This document shows, piece by piece, positions 8,537 to 18,400 of a stretch of 64,000 nt of DNA. The translations under genes and the position numbers were made by a program. The stretch comes from an uncultured Lachnospiraceae bacterium (lineage in GTDB: Bacteria > Bacillota > Clostridia > Lachnospirales > Lachnospiraceae): assembly GCA_910586205.1 (NCBI GenBank), contig CAJUGD010000006.1, forward strand, positions 62,001-126,000. The letters are read 5' to 3'. Position 1 is the stretch's first letter; each line of letters begins with the position of its first letter. The notes under the pieces were generated by a model, which had not been told where the DNA came from, searched no databases, and was given only the letters and a program-made list of their open reading frames with translations.

Positions 8537-9550
8537 CTACCGGATCCCAACCTCCTTATCACTCTCCGTCAGCCTGCTGTGCTCCTTAATATAAGCAGCA
8601 ATCTCATCCGCTCTGGTAAAAGCCAGACCGATATAGCTGTCCGCCGCCCCATAATAAATGGCAATCCGCCCGTCTGCCGGGTCACAGATTGTGGCGCAGG
8701 GGAAGCACACATTGGGCACAAACCCCCGCTCCTCATACCACTCCTCCGGAGTGAGCAAAAAATTCTCACAGCGGTATTTTACAACCGAGGGATTGTCCAG
8801 ATCCAGGATTGCCCCTCCAATGCTGTACACATAGCCGTTACAGGTTCCTGTCACCCCATGATAGAACAACAGCCAGCCCTCGTCCGTCTCAATGGGCGCA
8901 GCGCCGCCGCCGATCTTTAATACCTGCCACCACTCCTCTCCCTTGCCCATCACATGACGGTGCTTTCCCCAGTACACCAGATCCGGGCTCTCACTGAGGA
9001 AAATATCCCCAAAGGGCGTGTGGCCGCTGTCACTGGGCCTGGACAGCATCATAAAATTCCCATTTACCTTTCTGGGAAACAGCACTGCATTCCGGTTAAA
9101 GGGCAAGAAGGGATTCTCCAGCCGCTCAAACACCTTAAAATCTTTAGTCTTTGCCATCCCGATAGCTGCCCCATAAAAATCCTGGCACCAGATCACATAA
9201 TAGGTATCCTCCACCTTCACCAGACGGGGGTCATAGGCATATTTGGGCATGAACTCATTTCCGTTCCCATCTACAAAATGAATCTTTTCCTCATCAAAAT
9301 CCCAGTGGATTCCATCCTGACTTCTCCCCAGATAAATATAGGGAACCCCGTTGACCTGCTCCCCACGGAACACGCCGATAAACCCATCCTCATAGGGAAC
9401 CACCGCAGAATTGAAAATCCTGGCAACTCCCTTCACCGGATTCCTCCCGATAATCGGATTCTCCCGATACCGCCAGACCGGCGCATCCTTTGTCCTTGTC
9501 TCCGGCTCCTGCCACGGCATATTTTTGATTGCTGGTGCAATAATCTTCAT
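8537..9550 (-). CDS. beta-1,4-mannooligosaccharide phosphorylase (GH130 subfamily 2)
   Basis: Shortens mannooligosaccharides from the non-reducing end, releasing alpha-mannose 1-phosphate in the cytoplasm. The 337 residues fit GH130_2 enzymes such as RaMP2. The catalytic Asp motif YDPRLV is near residue 105, with PFNRNAVLFPRK near residue 150 and GGGAAPIETDEGWLLFYHG near residue 215. The start follows AGGAGG. It is downstream of the alpha-galactosidase with a 54-nt gap that holds one copy of a 30-nt repeat, and presumably shares its promoter. Together with the GH130_1 at 509-1684 it gives the usual pair: one enzyme for longer oligomers, one for the disaccharide after epimerisation. Confidence 0.9.
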   Translation of the reverse strand: MKIIAPAIKNMPWQEPETRTKDAPVWRYRENPIIGRNPVKGVARIFNSAVVPYEDGFIGVFRGEQVNGVPYIYLGRSQDGIHWDFDEEKIHFVDGNGNEFMPKYAYDPRLVKVEDTYYVIWCQDFYGAAIGMAKTKDFKVFERLENPFLPFNRNAVLFPRKVNGNFMMLSRPSDSGHTPFGDIFLSESPDLVYWGKHRHVMGKGEEWWQVLKIGGGAAPIETDEGWLLFYHGVTGTCNGYVYSIGGAILDLDNPSVVKYRCENFLLTPEEWYEERGFVPNVCFPCATICDPADGRIAIYYGAADSYIGLAFTRADEIAAYIKEHSRLTESDKEVGIR

Positions 9551-9572
9551 CCCTATCTCCTCCTATTATAAT

Positions 9573-9662
9573 GGCACGCACCGCTTCGCGGTACCTGCTA
9601 AATTTCATTCTTGTTCGGCTGCTTTGCTCTCCGGCACGCACCGCTTCGCGGTACCTGCTAAA
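9573..9662. repeat. two exact 30-nt direct repeats with internal hairpin
   Basis: Positions 9573-9602 and 9633-9662 are identical, starting GGCACGCACCGC and containing the small stem ACCGC/GCGGT. The right copy lies inside the last codons of the alpha-galactosidase gene, encoding LAGTAKRCVP. The left copy lies between that gene and the phosphorylase. This looks like a short interspersed palindrome duplicated in place. No other copy was noticed in the window. Confidence 0.75.
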
Positions 9663-11878
9663 AGGTGAATCACTGTGCTTGTAAAGTCGCCTTCCATCCG
9701 GGGAAGCAGCAGACCTCCGTACATCAAAAATGTCCCCTTATACACCCGGCCGGTCAAAGCCTGCCCTTCCTTTGCTTCTGCTCCGATTACCTCAAGCCGA
9801 TACTCTGCCTCCGGATCCAGCCCTTTAAGCCGAATCTTCCGGCTGTGCCAGTTAGGCTCTGCCAGCACCTGCACATAAGTCATCAAGGCCTCCCTTTTAT
9901 CCTTAGAAACCACCTGCCAGCAGTCATACTTATGATTATCCCCCCAGGAGGCGATCCGGTAATAATCCCCTTCCCGGACAAGAGGCTGGAATTGGTGGTA
10001 CATTTTCACCTGCTCCTCTACCTGCTCTTTTTCCTCATCCGTCAACTTGGTAATATCCAGCTCATACCCAAATGTCCCTGCCATGGCCACATGTCCCCTG
10101 GTTTTAAAAGGAGTCACCCGCCCCACCGTGTGATTGGGACAAGCGCTCACATGGGCGCCTATGGTACTCAAAGGATACAAAAGAGCGGTTCCCTCCTGAA
10201 TCGCCAGGCGCTCAATGGCATCCGTGTCATCCGAACACCAGATCTGAGGACTGTAATACAACATCCCCGGATCAAAACGGGCGCCGCCGCTGGCACAGTT
10301 TTCCAAAAGCAGATCCGGAAATTCCCTCATCAGCCGCTCCTGCAGCTCATACACCCCCAGCACATACCGATGAAACAGCTCCCCCTGGCGCTCCCGCCCC
10401 AGACAGGCACTTCCCAAATCTGTCATCTGCCGGTTCATATCCCATTTCACATAGGAAATCGGCGCGCTCCGCAGAATCCTGGCCACTGACTCATACACAT
10501 AGTCCACCACCTCTGTCCTGGACAAATCCAGCACATACTGGGCACGGCTCTGCACCGGCTCTCTCCCCGGAATGTGAATGGTCCAGTCCGGTCTGGCCCG
10601 GTACAACTTAGAATCCGGCGACACCATCTCCGGCTCAAACCAGATACCAAATTCCATCCCCAAAGCCCTCACCTGATCCACCAGATGCTTAAGACCTCCC
10701 GGCAGCTTCTTCTCATTGACCTCCCAGTCTCCCAGAGAACCCTCGTCAATATTCCGGTCTCCAAACCAGCCGTCATCCATGACCAGCATCTCAATGCCCC
10801 GCCGCTTTGCCTCCTTAGCAATTTCCAAAAGCTTTTCCGTATTAAAATCAAAATAGGTGGCTTCCCAGTTATTGATGAGAATCGGCCGTTTTTTGTGAAG
10901 ATAAGGACTGCGAATCAAATGCCCCCGGTACAGGTCATGGAAAATACGGCTCATTTTCCCTAACCCCTCATCCGAATACACACACACTACCTCCGGCGTC
11001 ACAAAGCTCTCTCCCGGCTCTAACACCCACTCAAAGCCCTCCGGGTTAATCCCCATAAGAAGCCTTACACTGCCAAACTGGCTCATCTCTGCCTCTGCCA
11101 CAAAATTCCCCGAATACACAAAATGCATGGCATAAACCTCCCCCTGATCCTGCCCTGCATCCCGCCCCATCACTGCCAGAAAGGGATGATCCTGATGCCC
11201 TGACTCCCCCCGGAAAGAGGAGACCAACTGCTTTCCAAAGGCCAGAGGCCGCCGCACCATATGACGCTCTCTTGCCCAGGAGCCAGCCAGGGTCAGCAGA
11301 TCCCCCTCCTCCATGTCCATATCCATACAGGCCGACAATGCCCGTTCCAGATACAATGACTTCTCTCCCTCATTAACCAGCTGAACACTGCGGATCACTG
11401 CCTCACTGTCCTCAAACACACTGTACCGCAGAATCACCTTCAGTCCCAGAACCCTGTCCCCACAGTCCAGCTCCAGAGTCATCCCGGCTCCCTTCTCTCC
11501 TTCCCCGCAGAAGGTAGACGGCAGCCCCGGCAGCTTTGGCTTACCCTCCAAAATCCGATAGCCCTCATAATGAAGCTCACAGCCCCGAAATCCTTCCTCG
11601 CTTCTCACACTCAGGCTGCTATCCCGGTAATCCCCCACCCCCCAGGTAGAATATTCTGCCAAAAATGCATCCGCAAAGGAACATTTGTCCCGCAGATTCT
11701 TTGATGGCACAAAGGGAGCCTCCTCTGTCCTCATCAGACATCCGCACCGGTTATCCTCTATTCGTTTTCCAAAATATACATGCCCCACAAACTTTTCATC
11801 TGCAATCCCAATCACATACTCCATGTTCCCGGCTGTCAGCCGGAACAACCCTTCCTTTTCCAAATGCTCAATTCTCAT
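9605..11878 (-). CDS. alpha-galactosidase (GH36)
   Basis: Removes alpha-1,6-galactose side groups from galactomannan fragments or raffinose-type sugars in the cytoplasm; no signal peptide is seen. The 757 residues show the GH36 layout: N-terminal beta-sandwich (1-320), a TIM barrel with MLVMDDGWFGDR near 370, nucleophile motif YVKWDMNR near 480, and acid/base motif CSDDTDA near 545, then a C-terminal beta domain. The ATG at 11878 is chosen because AGGAGG lies 9 nt before it; the frame could open 27 codons earlier without such a site. The last 18 or so residues (LLAGTAKRCVPESKAAEQE) come largely from the 30-nt repeat and look like an added tail. Confidence 0.93.
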   Translation of the reverse strand: MRIEHLEKEGLFRLTAGNMEYVIGIADEKFVGHVYFGKRIEDNRCGCLMRTEEAPFVPSKNLRDKCSFADAFLAEYSTWGVGDYRDSSLSVRSEEGFRGCELHYEGYRILEGKPKLPGLPSTFCGEGEKGAGMTLELDCGDRVLGLKVILRYSVFEDSEAVIRSVQLVNEGEKSLYLERALSACMDMDMEEGDLLTLAGSWARERHMVRRPLAFGKQLVSSFRGESGHQDHPFLAVMGRDAGQDQGEVYAMHFVYSGNFVAEAEMSQFGSVRLLMGINPEGFEWVLEPGESFVTPEVVCVYSDEGLGKMSRIFHDLYRGHLIRSPYLHKKRPILINNWEATYFDFNTEKLLEIAKEAKRRGIEMLVMDDGWFGDRNIDEGSLGDWEVNEKKLPGGLKHLVDQVRALGMEFGIWFEPEMVSPDSKLYRARPDWTIHIPGREPVQSRAQYVLDLSRTEVVDYVYESVARILRSAPISYVKWDMNRQMTDLGSACLGRERQGELFHRYVLGVYELQERLMREFPDLLLENCASGGARFDPGMLYYSPQIWCSDDTDAIERLAIQEGTALLYPLSTIGAHVSACPNHTVGRVTPFKTRGHVAMAGTFGYELDITKLTDEEKEQVEEQVKMYHQFQPLVREGDYYRIASWGDNHKYDCWQVVSKDKREALMTYVQVLAEPNWHSRKIRLKGLDPEAEYRLEVIGAEAKEGQALTGRVYKGTFLMYGGLLLPRMEGDFTSTVIHLLAGTAKRCVPESKAAEQE

Positions 11879-12166
11879 GCTATACATCCTCCTGATTCCT
11901 GAAATAAGTGACGATTGAAACCATCTGTTACTGAACCACTTCCTGTTTACTTTGTTCACTATTTATTTTATGCATAATTTACTTTGTCTGTAATTAAATT
12001 CAATTAAAATACAATTAATCTCATGCAAGAATTTCATTCCTTTTGTTTTCATTATCCAGCCGATATTCCATTGTTTTCCTGAAATTCCCCGTTCTATTTT
12101 CTTTCTTTTTCCCCTTAAATCCTCCCTCTTTATCAAGATTCTGTAATTTTTCTTTTATTTAATTTA

Positions 12167-12195
12167 ATTATATCTTTAAATTAATTTAATTTCAA
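12167..12195 (-). promoter_or_regulatory. sigma-A promoter with flanking operators for the GH36-GH130 operon
   Basis: Minus-strand TTGAAA (12195-12190), 17-nt spacer, TATAAT (12172-12167). TTAAATTAA elements follow both boxes. The 38 nt including the 3' flank match the promoter at 24996-25024 at 33 positions. The transcript would carry a leader of about 280 nt before the GH36 ATG. That leader holds more AT-rich repeats (TAATTTAC at 11975-11982 is also found in the lacI promoter) but no ORF. Nothing else is visible in 11879-12477 apart from the terminator hairpin below. Confidence 0.75.
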
Positions 12196-12384
12196 CATAT
12201 TTTTAAACCTTCTTTTCATTTTTGTTAGTTTTACACTATTTTCCGCAGGTTTTATAGCCACTATAACCAATTTTGAACCGGAAAAAGTCAGATACATCAT
12301 GACCACCTTCCTTTTGGCAAAAACGAAAGATAAATACGCACCTGTTGAGGATAGTATGAGCCATATAATTTTCCTGTAAAATAT

Positions 12385-12414
12385 TTCAAGGACTATGTTG
12401 CCATAGTCCTTGAA
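12385..12414 (-). terminator. hairpin downstream of the giant surface-protein gene
   Basis: TTCAAGGACTATG and CATAGTCCTTGAA pair perfectly over 13 bp with a TTGC loop. On the minus strand the stem is followed by ATATTTTAC, a weak U-tract. It lies 64 nt past the stop of the giant gene and before the GH36 promoter, so it probably ends the ABC-GH26-giant operon. Confidence 0.6.
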
Positions 12415-12477
12415 TGTAATGTCGTCTTAGAGCACGCTAACATTTTTTGAATGTCCACCTATTGGCAGGACTCTCCT

Positions 12478-15400
12478 TTAATAATGTTCTGCCAGGCGGA
12501 GCGATTTCCTATCTGGTATTTCCGGCTCATCCTGGCTGCTGTCCTCATCTTCGGTTCTGCTTTCCTCCTTCTTTGCAGGTTCCTGATCCAAAATAAGCTC
12601 TATTTCCTCTGATTTTGAACCTTCACCTGATCCCGTCTCTGATGACCCGCCCTTTTCCTCTACATCAATACAATCCACGTTTACCTGTGTTCCGTCCATC
12701 TCCAGAATGGTCACCGCAATGGCTCCTGACTGTGGATTTCCTGACCATTTGATCGTCATCATGCCATCTGCATCACTTTTAAAAACAATAGGTTCACGGT
12801 TTTGTTTTGTCTTTTTGCCTGTATCTGATTTGGCTGCCGCTTTTGCATTAGAGGCGGTTGCCGTTGCATTGGATGCAGTGGCCTTTGGTATATCTTCTTC
12901 ATCCGAAACGTCTGCTGCCGTTGCATTTGAAGCAGTTGCGGCAGGCGCACCCCATACATTGCTCCCATCCTCCTTCTCTTTATCCGGAATTTTCGCCTTG
13001 CCTGTCATATGATCCGCATCTTCTACAATCGCATAGAAATTTCCGTCAGAGAATAAATTCATCTCTACTGCCACCCCCAGCCCGTTTTCATACTCATCAG
13101 AGTAATCTGCCAAGTTGAGAATAACCGTTTCCGGCTGAGTAAATCCATAAATAGGTTCTTCAGACATAATCATTTCGTCAAGAGAAAATGCCGTTCCTGT
13201 CTGCTCTGCCTCCGCAAACAGCAGATTCACCTTCCCGCCTGGCACAGATTTTACCTGGATGCTGAAACGATCCTCTGTCGGCGTCACCGTAAACTGCACG
13301 GTTTTATCTGTTCCCTCTGCTTCTATCCCGTCTCCTCCGTAGCTCTGCACTTTTACTCCTACCGTTTCATCAAAAGTAAGGGTTACGGATGTCTCCACTC
13401 CGAGCCGGAACACTTCCCCGTCCTTCATATGTTCACTGAAGCTGGCCTCATATGTATTATTATCTCCTCCCCATGCCTGGGTAAAGGTAAATAATGTCTC
13501 AACTTCCTGCACTGCTTCCACAGACAAAAGATTCACCTTCCCGTTCGGCACAGATTTTACCTGGATACTAAAATTATTCTCTGTCGGCGCCACTGTAAAC
13601 TGTACGGTTTTATTTGTTCCTTCCGCTTCTATCCCGTCTCCCCCATAGCTCTGCACCTTTACTCCTACCGTGTCATCAAAAATCAAGGTCACGGTTGTCT
13701 CTGCTCCGGGCTGGAACGGCATTCCATCTTTCATATGTTCACTGAAACTGGTCTCATACGTATTGTTATCCGCTCCCCATGCCTGGGTAAAGGTAAATAA
13801 TGCTTCTGTCGGTTCTTCCTTCTGTTCCACCTCCACAGACAAGAGATTCACCTTTCCCCTCGGCACAGACTTTACCTGAATACTAAACTTATCTTCTGTT
13901 GGCTTCACCTGAAACTGTACGGTTCTATTTACCCCTTCCGCTTCTATCCCGTCTCCCCCATAGCTCTGCACCTTTACTCCTACCGTTTCATCAAAGGTCA
14001 AGGTCACGGTTGTCTCTGCTCCGGGCTGGAACAGCATTCCATCTTTCATATGTTTACTGAAACTGGTCTCATACGTATTGTTATCCGCTCCCCATGCCTG
14101 GGTAAAGGTAAATAATGCTTCTGTCGGTTCTTCCTTCTGTTCCACCTCCACAGACAAGAGATTCACCTTTCCCCTCGGCACAGACTTTACCTGAATACTA
14201 AACTTATCTTCTGTTGGCTTCACCTGAAACTGTACGGTTCCATTTACCCCTTCCGCTTCTATCCCGTCTCCCCCATAGCTCTGTACCTTTACTCCCACTG
14301 TGTCATCAAAGGTCAAGGTCACGGTTGTCTCTGCTCCGGGCCGGAACAATTCTCCGCCCTTCATATGTTCACTGAAGCTGGTCTCATACGTATTATTATC
14401 TGCTCCCCATGCCTGGGTAAAGGTAAACAAAGCATCTGCCGGCTCCTCCTTCTGCTCTGCCTTCACGGACAGCAAGTTCACTTTTCCGCCCGGCACAGAC
14501 TTTACCTGGATGCTGAAACGATCCTCTGTGGGTATCACCGTAAACTGCACGGTTTTATCCTTGCCTTCTGCTTCGATCCCTTCTCCTCCATAACTCTGCA
14601 CTTTCACGCCCACTGTCTCATCAAAGGTCATAGTCACGGTTGTCTCCACTCCCGGCTGGAATAATGCCCCATCCTCCATGTGATCGCTGAAGCTGGTCTC
14701 ATACGTGCTGTTATCCCCTCCCCATGCCTGGGTAAAGGTAAATAATGCTTCTGCTGGATCTGGATCTGCCTTTTCCACAATCTCTATTATTACATTCAAA
14801 ATCCCCAAAGGAAGCTTGCTGTCATCTCCTGCCTGAATGCTGAATCCATCCCCTGCAGGTACAGTGATAAGGTTCACCCTTACGCCTGTATCTGTTATTT
14901 CCTTTCCTTCACCTCCTGAGTCTGTCAGAATCTTCACCTGTGACGTTTTATTCAATACTGCCGTGATCCTCACCTTATCTCCGGTCTCATAATCACTGCA
15001 ATAATCAGAAATCTTCCCGCTGAAAGTGTCACCCTCTCCGCCCCAAGAATGGGTAAATGTATAAATCGGGGTCACAGACTGCACTACCTCAACCTCTGTC
15101 AGATTCACAGAAGCATTTCCGTTCATGTCTGCTATCCACACATACAGATTATCATCTCCCGGAGTAAACGTCTTTGTAAACACCTTGCCTGGCGCTCCCT
15201 GAGACTCTGTAATCTCCTCTAATGTCCCATTCTTATGATAACCGATACATCCTGCAACCTCCTTATCAAAAGTCAGCTTCACAGTCACCGGATACCCTTC
15301 TACAAACATTTCATTAAATGCACTGAAGCTGGTTGCAAACCGGTCGTTTACTGCAGTAAACTGCTTAATCCTCTCTGTCTCCTGTTCCACCTTTACATTT

Positions 15401-18400
15401 ACCAGCTTTACTGTCCCGTTTCCGTCCAGATCGGCAATCCCAATAGTCAGGCTGTCGTCAGCAGGGGTAATAGAAGCAGTAAAGGTCTTTCCGGTACCGG
15501 TTCCTTCCACTCTGGTCCAATCCGGCTTATGGTAATCCACAAAAGCCCTTACATCCTTATCAAAGGTTAAAGTAATCTTGGTTGGTTTTCCTGACTTATA
15601 TTTATTATTATAAGCGCTGAAACTGGTCTCCCATCCACTCCACTGGCTGCGGAACACTTTTATGGCCCCGCTCATCTGATCAAAAACTCCAGGCTCTGCA
15701 TACACGACCGCAAAATCCGAGAATTTATTGCTTGCAAATGTAACCGTATCGCTGTTTCCGTCCAGATCCTCCAGATAAGTCAGCTCTCCGTTATGATTTC
15801 TTATCACCGCAAAATCATAGTTTGATTTCCTCAGCTCATTAGGTACAGGAATCTTAATTCGGATAGGATCCTCTGTCTCTGATACCCTGATTCTCTCTCC
15901 GTCATTTTCCTTATACACTCTTATGTCTGACACCTTTGCAATCTGAATCTGATCCGCCTGGCTGCCAAATAAGTTCTTTATCTGGTCTGTCTCTGCATCT
16001 GAACAGGAAGTATTTTCCATCACAATGACTGCCTTAACTCCCTTGTTAATCTCCTCGCTGCTTAAGATTGCCGTAGCGGTTTCTTTCATGGAAGAAGCCA
16101 GCGCTCCTGCAATGCGGCTTCCCTCTGTCACCACATAGTCATTAAAATTCCTCTTTCCGGCGATCTCAACCTTAATATCCATGATCTTTACATGGCTCTT
16201 GTTCTCAGGCATCTGGCCAATCTGGATATCCATATGATCTTTATCAGGCGTTGCGGTACGGCTGATCGTCTTGCCTTTTATGTATCCTCCGTTATTCCAC
16301 ACTCCTCCGATATCAAAAGCAATGGCTCCTGAAGCGCTCTTATCAAACGTCACGGTAACTTTTACGGTATCTCCCACCTCATAGTCTGAGTGCCACTTGC
16401 TGATCTCCGTTCCATAGGTTGCCCAGGACTTCGTCAAAACGGCAATGGGTTCTTCCTTCAGTTCCTTGTCATCCACCACGATCCGTATACTCTTAATCAC
16501 CATATTCCCGTCTCCGGAACTGATCTGCAGGTTTTTGACCTCCCATGGCACCAGATAGCTGGACAGGAAATCCTGAATATCCTGATAAGAAAATAACGCC
16601 GTTCCATTGGATACGTAAGTAGGCGTCACTCCCTGCTGTTTGTTGTCTGTCATGGTAAACTGAAGGTTTGGTTCATTTCCGCCTTCAGCCTCATACTCTA
16701 CCACAATATAAACCCCTTCTTTTAACGCATCGATAATATCCTGCTCGTTTTTCAGAGATTTATCGCCAGATGTCCACTCCCATGGCCCCAGCTCAATATC
16801 CTGGGGATATTCCGTTCCCTCTTTCTGTGATACGTCATAATAAGTATTGTTGTTGGAAGAATAATATTTTCCCTCTTTCTCTATTTTGTCCTTCTTGGAA
16901 TCCCCTGCATCTTCCAGCTTTTCATCTGCAATCCATATATCCAGGATTCTGGCGCTGTTATATGCAGAAAGCTGAATCGAATCCACCTTTGCATCCCAGC
17001 TTAAATGCAGCATGCTCCGAAATGCATCCATCCTCATACTAAAGCTGTGAACCCTTGTGGCTTCCTTGTAAGACGCCTTGTAACTCTTTCCGTTTCTCCA
17101 TTCCCCATCCACAGAAGCGCCCCAGCTAAGTACGGTCCATCCCTCAAAATCTGAAGCAGCACAGGTATACTGAACACAAAGGTATTTCTCGTCCGGCGCA
17201 TCCAGGATTCTCTCAATATCCGTGCAGACCCATGCCTGATTTGGCGCCCCGTCCTTAAACAAGGAATCCTCCCTCGGAATCTCTGTTCCCACATGAAGGG
17301 ACAGTTCCTCAATCCGCCCGTCACTGTACGCTCCCAGATTCACATAGCTTACATTACTTTCCGGTGTGATCTTCATCATCCGGCGCAGATATTTCACACT
17401 GAAAATCTGCGTTACCTCCTTGGTGGAATCTGAACTGTCCGCACTGTAGCCCGGCCCGTCTACCCACTCTCCGTCAACGGTAGCGCCCCATCCCAGAATA
17501 CCCCAGTTCTCATGATCCTCAATGCAGGAATATTTCAGGGTGACCCAGTCTGTATCCGCACAATCCAGTATCCATCCGTCATTGGTCTCATACTTTTCAT
17601 TGGCTTCTCCGGAAAACAGCACATAATCTCCCGGCTTTGTATATTGAGTAGGGGTTAGGCGGCCGCTTCCGCTGCTGTAACTGGAAACCCCCGGCCCCTT
17701 TTCCAAAATATCCACACTAACAGAAACAATTCCCACCTTATAGTTAGCCCACATATCCGTAATCTGGATGTTAAGATAATCATTATCTGGCGTTACATCC
17801 TTGGTGATGGATTTCCCGTCTCCCACCAGGGTGCTCCACTCTCCATTCAGATTCATTCCAAGCTGGCTGGAAACATATTTGCTGTAAGTTACATTCACCC
17901 GAACCTTATCCCCCGGTTCATAATCCGGATTAAAATCCGAAAACCTGGTCTCAAATCCCTGCCAGAGCCCGGTAAACTTATGCAGGTATTTTCCTGTATC
18001 CGCCTCCCCCTTGCGCACGATCTCCACAGAGATCTCTGTCAGGTTCACACTGGACATTCCCTTTAAATCGGAAATCTGAATATTCAGATAGTCACTGTCC
18101 GGCACCAGGGTAATGTTTCTCTTTTTTCCTTCCCCTCGGAAAGAGTTCCAGGCTCCGTCAATATACAGGCCGATTTGGCTTGTTACTGCCTTATTAAAGG
18201 AAGCTGTAATTCTCACCTCATCTCCCGGCTCATAGCCATCCACATAATCCGTCAGTTTACACTCATAGCCCACCCAAAGCGCCGTAAATTCATGAAGGCA
18301 CCTGGTATCTTCCTCCTCAAAAGTCTCATCGTTTACATCGTTTTCCAGCATTTCCTCCCCAAACTTCTCTGGTTGGGCATCTTTCTTTGTTTCCTCTAGA

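Noticed and set aside
9605..11959. Start of the alpha-galactosidase at 11959
   Set aside because: The ATG at 11878 has AGGAGG at proper distance; the upstream 27 codons are AT-rich leader sequence with no ribosome site.
12478..12500. Frameshift hiding a C-terminal anchor of the giant protein
   Set aside because: Reading past the stop in all frames gives no LPxTG motif or hydrophobic helix before the terminator.
12707..14664. Plus-strand frames inside the giant gene, some repeated
   Set aside because: They recur only because the coding repeats recur on the other strand; no start signals.
13190..14750. CRISPR or satellite array
   Set aside because: Units are about 310 bp, in frame and coding.
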